Below are positions 46,760-59,053 of a stretch of 64,000 nucleotides of DNA, piece by piece. The first letter of the stretch is position 1, and each line of letters starts with the position of its first letter. A program made the position numbers and the translations under genes. Location of the stretch: the NCBI GenBank assembly GCA_002189035.1, contig CM007989.1, positions 7,669,501-7,733,500 on the forward strand. Reading direction: 5' to 3'. The notes under the pieces were generated by a model. The model saw only the letters and a list, made by a program, of their open reading frames with translations. It did not search any database and had not been told where the DNA came from. The DNA is from Utricularia gibba. Taxonomy: Eukaryota > Streptophyta > Magnoliopsida > Lamiales > Lentibulariaceae.

Positions 46760-47027
46760 TAATATTTTATTAAAAAGATAGGTAATTTTAATTGAGATAT
46801 CTTATGCAGCCAGAGGACCTGGACAGATATTTAGTCCTAAAAAGAAATATCAGGGACGGCGGTCACCATCACAATGCCGTGGACAGCGGAGACATTCCGC
46901 CAGTTGGGCGTCAATTCCACGCCACCACTGCTTTTCGATGATATACATACATACACCCCTCTCGCAATGGTGAACTGCGGAGGACGACCGGATTCGACTC
47001 GGCATCTCTTCCTGTTGCGGTGGAGAA

Positions 47028-47843
47028 ATGTCGTGGCAGAGCTATGTGGATGACCACTTGATGTGCGAGATCGAAGGAAATCGTCTCACTGCTGCTGCTA
47101 TCCTGGGCCACGACGCCGTCGTTTGGGCTCAGAGCGATGGTTTTCCGCAGGTACTACGTCGATCTGCTGGATTTCTGATTCTTGAGTTTCGTTAGTCCAA
47201 TCGAACAGTTAGGTTTCAGTAATCGGTGATGAAAAATCTGTTTTCGCAGTTCAAACCCGAGGAAATAGCTGCGATTATGGAAGATTTCCAGGAACCTGGA
47301 AAACTTGCTCCCGTTGGTCTGCACCTCGGTGGTGTCAAGTACATGGTAATTCAAGGGGAACCTGGAGCTGTGATTAGAGGGAAGAAGGTACCGATTTCTG
47401 GGATTCCTTTTTTTTTTTCTTTTACCGCGGTTTCATAAACACCGCTTTGGGACTGCATATATCGATCATGGAGTTAACTATGTAGTCATTGAGATCATGC
47501 TCCTTTGAAAAATATTCATGAGACTGCGGCAAATTCTACCCTTGATGGATGTTGAGACAATGCAACCCTCCAGGTTGCATAGTTCCTTGCTCATTCCATG
47601 AATCCTAGAATACCAAAGCATTGGGGGTGGTGATTTATGAAAACCCAGATACACAGTTCATAGAAAGCAGGTTGAATACTATTTACATGGTGGAACTGAT
47701 GATTCCAGGGAGCTGGTGGGATAACGGTGAAGAAAACAAACCTTGCACTGCTAATTGGGATTTACGACGAGCCGATGGCTCCTGGCCAGTGCAATGTCGT
47801 CGTTGAGAGCATCGGCGATTACCTCATTGAACAGGGTCTCTAA
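47028..47843 (+). CDS. PRF: Profilin, 3 exons
   Basis: Small cytosolic actin-monomer-binding protein that also binds poly-proline and phosphoinositides, controlling actin filament assembly. Exons are 47028-47150, 47250-47387 and 47709-47843, giving exactly 131 residues, the standard plant length. N-terminus [12 protein letters not shown] is the profilin signature. Further landmarks are [68 protein letters not shown] and the C-terminal [14 protein letters not shown]. The introns sit at the conserved plant profilin positions (after FPQ and after GKK). All GT-AG. Confidence 0.97.
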
Positions 47844-48780
47844 TCCTGTAGGGGCTGATAGCTGAATGAAGCTCCTGGGATGTGCTTGTTGCCTGCTGTT
47901 TCCCATTGCTGTTTTTGTGTTGTTTTGGAGCTTGAGTTTCACTTCATGTGCCGTCTGTTGATGAATGATGAATGATGATGATTTATAGATTGGTTCTGTC
48001 ATCAGGGGTTGTGTGAGACCAAAAAAACCGTGAACTAGTCTAGTACAAAATGTCCAAAACTTAGTAGTCCTTTTTTAAATTTACATTTTTTTTTCTTGTA
48101 AAAAATACATTGAATTACTATTGGATAGATATTTTTAAATTTAAATCAATTTAATTTTTTTAAACAATATTTTTTGATTATTTATTAATATAGGATGGAT
48201 TTTTAATTATTTTGTGACATAATATTTTTCTAAGTTTTTTTCTTTAATCTTTTATTCTTCTGTCGCCGTCTTTACTTTTTTGACGGCCGGCGTATTTTCT
48301 TTATACGTGCATTTATACCCTTTTTTCTAAACAGGTGTTCAAAAAGAGAATTTATTATTTTATTATCATTATTTATTAAATATGTGAACATGCATTTGGA
48401 TTGTTTACATGTGATTTTGTACTTCGTCATTAATTATATTAATTTTATTATGTTAAATTGAAAAAAACTTTGTAAAGCTAGAAATTGAGATTTTTTTAAT
48501 TTATATTAATAATTTTTTTTAAAAAAATGTTTTTAAGAGATCCTATATACATTTTTCAATTATAATATAAAGTCGAATATAATATGAAGCATATATTAAC
48601 ACTTATGTCCATAGTCGAGCCGGTTCAACCGGTTCACAAAACACACCTAGAGAGCGAGCACGAATGCTCCATAGATCCACCCGGTCCGGCAGGGCGGTTT
48701 ATTCTTCATATACTTACAATCAAAACCATTTACTTACACCCAACTAGTTATCTTTTTCGACCGCGTCGTCTTCCCCAAGC
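47844..48780. other. Profilin 3' flank and AT-rich spacer
   Basis: Profilin 3' UTR to about 48050, then AT-rich DNA. A neutral block at 48600-48780 adjoins the AHP gene's 3' end and is likely its UTR. No other feature recognised. Confidence 0.55.
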
Positions 48781-48789
48781 CGATCCCTG

Positions 48790-49732
48790 TCATGGTGCTT
48801 CTCTTGAAACCTGCAATTTCCTAAAGCACCTTCACTACACATGCTCTTGGTCCATATAATTAAATATAAAAAATCAGAATAAAAAAATAATTCATTTTCA
48901 GTCGGAAAGTCATGATTTTTTGTGTTGAACCTCATTTTTAAAGCATGGGATACGATGGAGATACCTACCTGCAAGTAGTTCTCCAGCTTCCTTTTCAGGG
49001 TTGCATGTTCTTGCATGAGCTCTTGGTACGTCTTCACGCACCTTCGTTCTCCAAAGAAAATGTGTAACAACAAGTTCAGATCGTAGGATTATCAGTGGAG
49101 GAGGAAGCTGACATGAATCCTATAGCTGCTATACAAAGTTGACACGGGGTGTTGGTTGAAAGAATGTTTACCCTTCTGAGTTTCCATCTTTGCAGTACTC
49201 TTGAAACAGATTGCACGCCCTCTTGATTCTTTTGGCCCCAATGCTGCGGAGATGAGAACAGCAAACATGTTGTAGGGTTTGTTCTGAAGGCTGGTTAGAT
49301 TTTGAGACTGTGGGAATTTCACCTTGAGCTGCTGCCCTTAATCTGGTGCATGATGTTTTCCATCTTTTCGAAGTCCAAGGGACTTTCTTCCCTGAACATG
49401 AAATTTTTCAGCATTTTTTTCGACTTGCTAACTTTCTGATCAAGGATGAGCAACTCACATGGTTAACTTTAGGTTTCTGATGAGCCGAGCTGAGTTTGAA
49501 AAGCATAGCTTCACGATCTCCTCTACAAAGAAGGGGTTGGCGTCATCCTGCAGCTCTTCCAGCTGAACGAATTGCTCATCCAGATATCCCTGCATGTCAA
49601 ACAAAACAAAGCACAAGGAACATGGTATGGGTTCCTGTTTGTGGGTAACGCCTTGTTCTGTAAGAGAATAACCTGATCAAAGAGGCTTTCCCTGATTCGA
49701 GCTGCCTGGAGCTGACGTCTGTTCCCCGCCAT
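48790..49732 (-). CDS. AHP4: Histidine-containing phosphotransfer protein, AHP4-like, 6 exons
   Basis: Carries phosphate from cytokinin-receptor histidine kinases to nuclear response regulators. Minus-strand exons: 49732-49673, 49589-49459, 49391-49323, 49243-49172, 49041-48969 and a 21-nt last exon 48810-48790. Total 426 nt, 141 residues. The HPt motif IMHQIKGSSSSIGAKRIK keeps the phospho-accepting His, so this is a true AHP and not a pseudo-HPt. N-terminal text ESLFDQGYLDEQFVQLEELQDD is characteristic. AHP4 is my best subtype guess. The last exon (VSREAP, stop) was chosen because it gives the usual short tail. An acceptor 10 nt upstream would give a longer, unlikely tail. Divergent from SHH1. 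Confidence 0.92.
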
Positions 49733-51175
49733 AGCTACAAAGCCAGGCTAAGGAAAGAGTGATGCCTGCTTTCCCCTCTCCCCAACTCTCTGGCTCTGCG
49801 CTCCAAACCAAAGGGCTCATGCAGGAATATATAGAGGGGGAACACACAGTCTGGTTTCCCAGAGAATCGGCATATCCCTACTTGCCCTCTCTTTAACATG
49901 ACAAGTTTTAGCTTTAAAACGGTTGAGGTGTGTTTGCAGAAGCTATTTTCAGTCGGTCAGAGAGTATCCAATCTCCAAAACCAGGGAAGGGAAGGAGGGA
50001 GGGAGTCTGGGAAACCAGCAGAACTCAGAAGGGGCTCTGACCTGAGAGATCTCCAGATATTTGCTGAGGATCTTTGAACAAGAGTGGGAAAACAACAGAT
50101 GAGGAGGCCCTCTGAGGCACTTCCAAAGCATGATTCTTCTAATCTTGCTGCTGCATAGAGTGCTGGAGAGACATAGCATGGAGTACACGTAAGTGGTGTA
50201 TGTGGATTTGTGGTCACGCCAGTTCCCTGCCTTTCTCAAAGCTAACAAAGCCAGGGGCATCTACTAACAACTTGAGCTCTGTCTCTTTTTAACATGAAAC
50301 CGATGTATTGTTCTTCCAAAATCTTATCTTCTTTTTTCAAGTATCTGTCCCGTTTTGTTGTCTCACTTTTTCACCCTTGAAATCGGTGACCCTCATGCCC
50401 TTTTCTGTCATTTGACCTCTGGTCAAAATATCACTAATATTAGGAATGGAAATAATTCAAAAAATTCATAAATTGTTTTATTTTGATTTATTCTAAAATT
50501 GATTTAAAATTATCATAAAAATTCTTAAAATACAATTTATTTTTTTAAAATTAAATTAGTATAAAAAAATATAAAATTAATAAGAAAATTAAATAAAAAT
50601 AATTTTTAATACTAATGAAAAAACGTATTTTAGAATAACACAAAATTACTCATCAAATATCATTGAAATAATATTTATAATAATAGAAAAAAATTTATTA
50701 TAATGTTTATTATTATTGATCATAATAATTAATAATTACTCATATATTAATATAATTAAAATGAAAATTGATTAAATGTGTCGGAATGGATACAATTATT
50801 AATTCAAAATTGATCCTAAACCAATTTAGACTATACAATTAAAATTAAAATTTAATTCGAATAATAAATAATATATTTTTTAGTATACAAGTCAATTGAA
50901 TGAGCAGGATGATAACATACAATCCATATATCCAATTTTTATCAATAGCTAATATGGCTATTTTATATATTTAATAATATATTAATAATATTATATATAT
51001 TTAATAGTCAAATGATTATTTAATTTAATGTATCTCAGTCTTTTTATTATTCTCCTTTTTAGAGAAATCAATTCAAATTACCAATAAACATTGAAATTGC
51101 AAATTCCGGGTGGAATGGGAATGGATCTGCGTAATTTGTATGCGTGAGCAAGTTCAGAACAGGTGTTCGGCGGGA
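49733..51175. other. AHP/SHH1 divergent intergenic region
   Basis: 49733-50400 is near-neutral in composition and should hold the AHP promoter and leader. It includes a 103-codon minus-strand ORF (49949-50260) that I do not regard as a gene. 50440-51090 is very AT-rich. Confidence 0.5.
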
Positions 51176-53110
51176 ATGGATCTCCGTCACAGGCGGAGGC
51201 CTAGCTTTGTTGGATTTACTGAAGCTGAGGTAAGTTTGGTTGGATTATTGGTTGTTGTGTATCGTCCGTCACTTTTAAGTCTGTTAATGATTTCGGTTCT
51301 CAGTTCCACATGAATTACTTCGTTTAAAACATGGAAACTGAGCGAGGCGGCTAGAATCGGAGGTGCTTTTTTGTAGGTCTATCTGTGTGATATATATCGA
51401 CAATTTTGATTTCTGTTTACTAGTTAATCCGACTTGTATTTGATGTAAACCGAGAAAAAAACATAAATAGCTAGAATTCTAAATTAGTTGGATGAGCTCT
51501 GTGTGAGCTTCATTCTTTCTTTGATGTTTACGTTGGACTAATGTAATTGTCTACAGGTTCAGAAAATGGAGGGTTTACTTGATACGTTGAGGGAAGAGAC
51601 CATGAAAGATGATTTTTGTAAGAACTTGGCCAGAGTTTTCAAGTGAGTACGCATTTTTGTCTCCTCGTGGTTATATTCATCAACTTCACATACTTGACTT
51701 ATATGCAGTCGCTCTAGTGGACGTGCTGGAAAGCCTATTGCAAAGTGGACTGAGGTTTGTTAACAAATTATCTATGTGTGTGTGTGTGTGTGTAGGTATA
51801 TATACCAACCTTCTTAAATTTGATTATTAGTTCATGAATCCCCTGCATTTGGAACCTTTCAGATCCAAAATTGGTTCAGAAGTAATCTAGAAAAAGGTCA
51901 GCATGGACAGCCTTTGTTAACTGCAGCCAGAATTTTGTAGTCTTCCGCTCATCATTGCACTCATAATAAAGAAGCGCCGAGTGTGAAAATTCTTGGTGTT
52001 CTACAAAAATAAGGGAGGTATTCATTCTCATGAGATGATCCAACCTGGTGGCAGGTGATCAGAATGAAGAGCTTTCCCCATTGGAATTCGAGGCACGGTC
52101 ATCAAGGGATGGGGCATGGTGAGATTTAAATGTTCATGGAAAGTGTTTCAGTTTTTCTCATATCATTTTGACACTTCATTTATCCTTGCGTGGTAACTTC
52201 ATGTTGCACACCAAATACTTTTTTGTTTTTTCTAGCACCTTGTACTTTTGTTAAAGAGAAACGGCATGTTACTTAAAACAATATGCAACCAATTTCTTCA
52301 GTTCAGTATTGCTTATGACTTTCCCTATCCATTTCTCTAATGTAAATGTTTTGCAGGTATGACGTAGACACATTTATTTCCCACAGATTTCTTGATTCCG
52401 AGGAAATTGTGAGTTGATATGCTCACACCTTGTTCAGTGGATATAGAAGTTTATTTTTTTCTTTAGCTCAACACTGAAGCCACAGAAAGTTCTTTCTAAT
52501 TCATATGAAATTAATTTTACTACAGGAATTTCTTGTGAGGTATGTTGGATTTTCCTCTGAGCAAGATGAATGGGTAAACGCAAGAGATTCTTTGAGGACT
52601 CGTTCCATTCCTCTGGATCTCTCCGAGTGCAATAAAGTTAAGGTTGGGGACCAAGTGGTATGCTTTCAGGTATTCCTGGTGTGGTTGTATATACAGATTC
52701 ATTGTCGTTTGAGCATTCCTTATTTAAATCAAAGAATCCGCATGAAATTCAAGAAAATCCTCATGTTAAGGACTTGTGACAGCATACGTTCTCCAATCCC
52801 ACGGTTGACCCAGCAACTACAAACAAGCAGCTAATTTATAGTACCATTTCCCGTCTGAAATTACATTTTTTTCATCAGGAGAAAGAGGATCAAGCAAAAT
52901 ACTATGATGCTCGGGTTATCGAGATTGAGAGGAGATGGCATGACATGAGGGGCTGTAGATGTCTTTTTTTGATCAAATATGACCATGATAATGCCGAGGT
53001 TGTCAACTCACTCTATCTAAGTCACGTTTAGCTCCTTTATCCTTGAATTTCACTGCATCTGATTGTGATAGGAGAGAGTTCGTCTACGGAGGCTATGTCG
53101 CCGGCCATGA
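51176..53110 (+). CDS. SHH1: SAWADEE homeodomain homologue (SHH1/DTF1), 9 exons
   Basis: Chromatin reader of RNA-directed DNA methylation. Arabidopsis SHH1 binds H3K9-methylated tails through its SAWADEE domain and recruits RNA polymerase IV (established for the family). Exons: 51176-51229, 51557-51642, 51709-51754, 51863-51896, 52055-52118, 52357-52408, 52526-52669, 52879-52998, 53072-53110; 639 nt, 212 residues. A homeodomain-like fold spans about residues 10-75 (FVGFTEAEVQKMEGLL ... IQNWFRSN). The SAWADEE domain spans about 85-205 ([48 protein letters not shown]). It keeps candidate zinc ligands Cys in VVCFQ and His/Cys/Cys in WHDMRGCRC. It ends RRLCRRP, somewhat shorter than Arabidopsis SHH1. 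All introns GT-AG. Confidence 0.93.
51774..51793. repeat. (TG)n microsatellite in SHH1 intron 3
   Basis: Ten TG units just inside the third intron of SHH1. Confidence 0.85.
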
Positions 53111-54725
53111 CTCTCAAAGGTTAGCCTTCTGAATTTCATCTTGTATGTTGATGAATGCCTGAGACCTGAAGCTTTTCCTCCTCTGATCCATGTAACAATA
53201 GCAACCAAGTCATTGAAACATCAAACCTTTTTCCCTTCCTTGGATCAGACCACTTCACTCTTGAATAAAAATTTCTTCCTTGCCTCTCATTAGATTAAAC
53301 GTAAAATCTTAACCGCATGGCTGTCACCTCTATCAACTTCACCGAGGCTCCAGACATGGTCTATTCTCAATAAGTGCATCCTCTTTGTCCATAGGCCTAT
53401 CACTGAACCATCCGCCGTTCCATGTGCATCATACTCTCTTAAATCCCACCCACATCCCCATTCTGCATCCCCTTTATCCACTGTGTTTTGTTCTTGCTGG
53501 CTCACGTTTTGCTGCTTTTTCTATAATGCAACGTGCTGTTGTTGCTCTAAACGATACCCGTTGCCAAAACTGTTTCTGCTGCATGAACCATTTCAAGGTT
53601 CATGCAGATGCGGCATCCATCAGTAACGATGGATGATGTTCTTATGATTTTTTCAGTATCCTGTGATGCTAATTAATCCCTGAAGGGGACGTTTACCGAT
53701 TTCAAGGCCCAGTTCACCTCCCCTCACCTTCCCATCTACTAACCTGCGCCACCCACCAGTTCACTTCAGATTTCATCCATGTTTTTAATTGGTGGTTTCT
53801 AATCTAATCAGCGTTCGATCGGTTCAGTGATCGGTCCGCTCACTTCTCATATAATCACAAAGTATTATTTTGATCCTATTTACCATGCACCTTGTGTTGG
53901 ATTGTTTTGCGGTTAGGGTTAGGTAGTGTTAAAATTCGGAATTGAATTTGGGATTATAATTATTTTAATTCGAATTTGTGTTTTTTTGAGCTATATTAAA
54001 TAATTTTTATAAAAATTTATATAATTATATGTATAATCTTTTTACAATAATACGATGAAATTGAATAATAATAAATAAATAATTCTCATTCTCCAAATTG
54101 CAATGGGTTAGAGGTTAATTTTTTTTGTCAACAGGTTCAAACAACGGTCTGGAAATCGAAGCCGTTTTTATAAGGGAAGTGACGTACCGGCGTACATCAT
54201 GGATTACGAATCTTAAAAAGGAAATAAACGAGCAGCTGAAAATGGTAATTACTTAGGGCAGAGGTTTTTAATGGAGTTTTGAATTAGATTTTAAAAGCAA
54301 TCCAGCTGGGTATTTTTGTCTCCCCGGCGGGTCGAGGCTCGCCGCCTTCATCTCTTGCCAGTCGATTTAATTCATTAATCTTTGATTTTCCTGTCACCCG
54401 ATTGCCATCTCGAGCCTTCCAGAATTTCGATTGGTTGTTTGTTAATTGGGTTTTCAGTCCTCGCCCCCGATCGCCGATTTTCTCTCTGTTTTTCCCTGGC
54501 GCCGCAATCCTGCCGCCGCGATCTGTGCGGTTTGCAAAGAACTGTTTGGTTGGGTTTGACGTGTATATACTTACTACCTGAGTTCTGGGTGGTGGGAGGA
54601 AGCCGGTGAATTGCTGTTGTTTGGTTACGGAAAGGAATTAAAGTGTTTTTTTGGGGGGTCATTGTGTGTGGGCGCGAAAAAATGATGATTTTGGTTCTGG
54701 GGGAGAGATTTCGTTGAAGGTGAAA
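53111..54725. other. SHH1 3' flank, spacer and MLK promoter/leader
   Basis: SHH1 3' UTR is probably within 53111-53300. 53300-53700 is neutral with no credible ORF. 53880-54130 is AT-rich. 54290-54725 is GC-richer and pyrimidine-rich, consistent with promoter and leader of the kinase gene. Confidence 0.5.
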
Positions 54726-57700
54726 ATGGACGAGCAAGACAGTGGTGGTAGAGGCAGTGACAAGGGTCTGGGAGTTGAGGATGAGGGTAGTACTGCACCT
54801 ATTCCTGAAAGGGTTAGTTTACTTAACCCTCTTTAGTCATGTTTTGCTTTGCAAGTTTCATTAATATGCAACATTTTGGCTTCTTTCATGATGGGAAAAA
54901 AATGAAGTTTTCAATAAAATATAGCATTGCTGCAAATTGAAAGCTGGTTTAATTTGATTCTTTGCTTATATACATCCTTCTGATGTGACGATTGTAGGAA
55001 TGGGGGGAACCATCTCTCGGTAAAGACCGAGTTTTTGCTAATTTTTCACGCTTGAATGAATGAACTCCTTTCTTTTTTCTTTAGATGTCGTGTTCAGCTG
55101 TAACAAGATGACCGACTCTTTAGCTCTAGGAAAGTACAATTGTTGCAGTTGCATCTAGATTTAATTTTCGTTAAGGGGAGTTTTTTTACTTCTTGACTTC
55201 AGTAGCGCTTCGGGGCTTGATTAGGATGTGTGTGTCACAGGTGCAAGTTGGTGGTTCTCCTGCTTACAGAGTAGAAGCAAAACTTGGGAAGGGTGGATTT
55301 GGACAAGTGTATGTTGGTCATAGAATAGACCCTCCCAATCCAAAAGAAAGAATTGGCCCAGGCGCCGTAGAGGCATGTCCTTAAATCCTTTTTTTTTTTT
55401 CATATTGTTGAACAAGTGTTACTCTTTCTCCAACATGTTATGCTACTTTAGGTTGCACTGAAGTTTGAGCACCGCAGCAGCAAAGGGTGTAATCATGGGC
55501 CACCTTATGAATGGCAAGTCTACAGGTGAAGTTATGCTGTTCCTTCTTTTCTTATACATTTCTTAATTTGGGAGTTCTTTGTTTTCTCTACTTTTGTGCT
55601 GTGTTCTTGTTTGCATCTCAATGGAACTATTCAGATTAATAGTTTTCTTGGGTTTTTACCTACTCTAGTGCACTTGGAGGTAGCCATGGAATTCCACGCC
55701 TACATTACAAGGGAAAGCAAGGTGACTATTATATTATGGTATGTATGGGTTCACATGAAGCTGCCCGTTCATTAGTCTATGCTCATTGCATGCGTAATTG
55801 CTTATCTTGGTTCCTTTTTCAGGTAATGGACATGCTTGGCCCTAGCCTGTGGGATGTATGGAACAACAATTCCCATACGTTAGTCTTTTTTGGCATACAC
55901 ATTTCCACTTCCTTTTTTTCCCCTGTCCGAGACTGTTAACACCGGAATGTCATTGCTATTTGCAGAATGTCAATAGAAATGGTGGCATGCATTGCCATTG
56001 AAGCAATCTCCATTTTAGAGAAGTTGCATTCTAGGGGGTGAGTGTTTTGATTCCCTCTAGTGTATCCATGACATTAGGGCCAGGAAAAAACTTACTGAAT
56101 TTGATCTAATGCTGCCAAATGTCCAAGAGTGACTTCAATATTTTAAAAAAAAGTATGCCTCTCCTTGGGGCCTTTGATGAATAATTTTCTTTGAGAAATT
56201 GAAACTCTGATTATATTGTTACTTTTTAACCTATTGATGCTAACATATGAAGTCGTCATCTTTTTTGATCAGTTGAGGTCATCATATTTTTAATAGAACT
56301 ACTTTCCTTATGCTATTATAGATATGTTCATGGGGATGTGAAGCCAGAGAATTTTCTTCTTGGTCCTCCTGGAACTTCAGATGAGAAAAAACTTTTTCTG
56401 GTTGATCTGGGACTTGGTAATCGGAATTTTATGCCTCTAGTGAATTTTGGAAAGATTCCAGTGAGATATTCTCTACTTACCTTTATTCCTATGCAACAGC
56501 TACCAAATGGCGTGATAGTTCAACTGGCCTTCATGTCGAGTATGACCAACGTCCTGATGTGTTCAGGTGGGATTTTGAGTCCTACTGCCGCGTCCGGTGT
56601 TCCTTCATTGTGGTTTACCATGTTTGTTTTTATATCTGTTGCAGAGGAACTGTGAGGTATGCTAGTGTACATGCACATCTTGGAAGAACCGGAAGCCGCA
56701 GAGACGACTTAGAATCCCTTGCTTATACCCTCATTTTCCTTCTCCGGGGACGGCTGCCTTGGCAAGGGTATCAGGTAACCTTTTCATCCTATCCCTCTCA
56801 TGCCTTTGCTTGTCAATTATTGTATCGTTCATGAAGGTTGAATGGTGGTGTGTCAGGGCGAGAACAAGGGGTTCCTTGTTTGTAAGAAGAAGATGGCAAC
56901 TTCTCCAGAGGCACTTTGTTGCTTCTGCCCTGCTCCTTTCAGGCAATTCATTGAGTATGTCGTCAATTTGAAGTTTGATGAGGAGCCCAATTATGCGAAA
57001 TACATATCCCTCTTTGATGGAATAGTCGGTCCAAACCCTGATATCAGACCCATAAACACAGAAGGTGCTCAGAAGGTATTCATGCAACTCGTGACAGTAT
57101 TTACTCCTGCTTTCTTCCAAACAACAAATTACATTCCATTTGTTAAAAAACAATTACTGCTTTGTGAAGCTTATATACCAAGTTGGGCACAAAAGAGGAA
57201 GGCTTGTGATGGACGAAGACGATGATGAGCAGCCCAAGAAAAAAGTTAGAATGGGGATGCCTGCAACGCAATGGATTAGTGTGTACAATGCTCGACGGCC
57301 GATGAAGCAAAGGTACGGGGCATCAGTTCTTATTCATCCCTGCACTCTCACGGTGAAGATTACATTACCAAGTCAGTTCTGAATCAACAGGTATCACTAC
57401 AATGTCACGGATACCAGACTTTCTCAGCATATTCAGAAAGGGAATGAAGATGGGCTGTACATCAGCTGTGTGGCTTCCTGCTCCAATCTTTGGGCGCTTA
57501 TTATGGATGCTGGCACTGGCTTCAGCAGTCAAGTGTATCAACTCTCTCCACAATTTTTGCACAAGGTTTTAACTTTCTGCGTGATTCGGATACGCCGATA
57601 TGATTTTCATCCCGTGTTTTGTGATTCTCTTTAAGCTAATCTCTGTTGTGTGTATACAGGAGTGGATCATGGAGCATTGGGAGAACAACTATTATATTAC

Positions 57701-58418
57701 AGCCGTAGCGGGAGCAAACAATGGGAGTTCACTAGTAGTGATGTCCAAAGGCACGTCTCTTGAGTCCAGTCCCAACTGAGCACGTTCTGAGTTTTGATCA
57801 CCTTTTTCCCCTAAAAAATACAAATGCAGGTACCCCGTATCTTCAACAATCTTACAAAGTCAGTGAATCTTTCCCATTCAAATGGATTAACAAGAAATGG
57901 AGAGAAGGCTTCCATGTCACCGCCATGGCGACCGCAGGGACGAGATGGGCGATCATCATGTCTCGTGGCGCCGGGTTTTCGAATCAGGTATGCCTCCTCC
58001 TCACCTTGATGAGAAATGGGGTTTGGTTACTGAGGCAGTGTGTCCACGAACAGAGAGTTCTAACAGGGGTTCTGATGTCCTGGTTCAGGTGGTGGAGTTG
58101 GACTTCCTGTATCCAAGTGAAGGCATCCACAGGAGGTGGGATTCCGGCTACAGAATCACCTCCGTCGCGTCGACGTGGGATCAGGCGGCCTTCGTTCTTA
58201 GTGTCCCCCGGAGAAAACCAGCAGATGAAACACAGGAAACCCTTCGTACCTCAGCTTTTCCTAGTGCACATGTGAAGGTTCATCCCGATGCGCTTATTTG
58301 CTTCCACCATTCTCCTCTCTGTGATTCCTATTTTCCCTGTTTTTTTCTTGTCTTGCAGGATAAGTGGGGAAAGAATCTTTATATTGCATCTGTGTGCTAT
58401 GGGAGGACGGTTTCCTGA
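54726..58418 (+). CDS. MLK: MUT9-like (CK1-related) protein kinase, MLK/PPK family, 16 exons
   Basis: Nuclear Ser/Thr kinase of the plant MLK/PPK family, which phosphorylates histone H3 and light/clock regulators (family knowledge). Exons: 54726-54812, 55241-55372, 55452-55525, 55669-55738, 55823-55878, 55966-56037, 56322-56416, 56500-56566, 56645-56774, 56857-57075, 57170-57312, 57391-57565, 57660-57750, 57830-57987, 58089-58277, 58359-58418; 1818 nt, 605 residues. Kinase landmarks: Gly loop [32 protein letters not shown] (HGD in place of HRD), VDLGLATKW (DLG in place of DFG), [31 protein letters not shown] and DLG are, as I recall, normal in this family. The C-terminal half has a basic patch ([13 protein letters not shown]) and the family-specific globular region. 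Two introns need GC donors, after exons 2 and 13. Confidence 0.94.
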
Positions 58419-59053
58419 TGCATGAAGACCCTTATAAATCATTCTGGAGGTGCTCTTCCCTCCTAACCTGTGGGTGGCATGGCAGTTCCCAAGCTTTTTT
58501 TTCTTTTTGTGGAAGAGCCCAGTTCACCTTCCTCCTCGTATTTATCTGTAGAAGAAAGTGCATGCTTTTCACATGCCATTTGCATTTGACAACCTCCATC
58601 TTCCAAACCAGATGACTGTATCCTGACCGAATTCTTCTCCTCTAATGAAAGATGTATATTTCTCAAGTGTTGATATCCCGCCCGACCCACTCCTGTTGGG
58701 ATGTTTGATTACCAAACTGATACAAGAAGAAGAGGTGCCTTTGGAAACCGGCGAGACACCGGAATGAATGGATACCAAAAGGGCCCTTCAGTCAATGCAA
58801 TCAATATATAATCAATATTAGCAAATACAAGTCGACATACATACCGAAACAGATGTGACTGACTGATTGAAGTCCTAATGCGATAGCGAGAGGATTTCTG
58901 GGTATGATCATACCCGTTTCACCTACTTGTAATGCACAAGAAAGGAGAGCCTTGTGGTGTGTATCAAATGCAAGTTTTTAAATAACAGAGCTGTACAGGC
59001 ACCAGCACAGGATACGTCAGCTTCACGTCTGGGAAGCACATAGATTTGCAAAC
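58419..59053. other. Convergent 3' region between MLK and the MUN-domain gene
   Basis: About 635 nt separate two convergent stop codons. The sequence looks like opposing 3' UTRs; no gene recognised. Confidence 0.6.

Noticed and set aside
49949-50260. 103-codon minus-strand ORF upstream of the AHP gene
   Set aside because: No family resemblance, overlaps other random ORFs, and lies where the AHP promoter or leader is expected.
56416-56500. Break in the kinase after LFLVDLGL where the ORF continues into unrelated text
   Set aside because: It is a normal GT-AG intron; splicing 56416 to 56500 restores [11 protein letters not shown].
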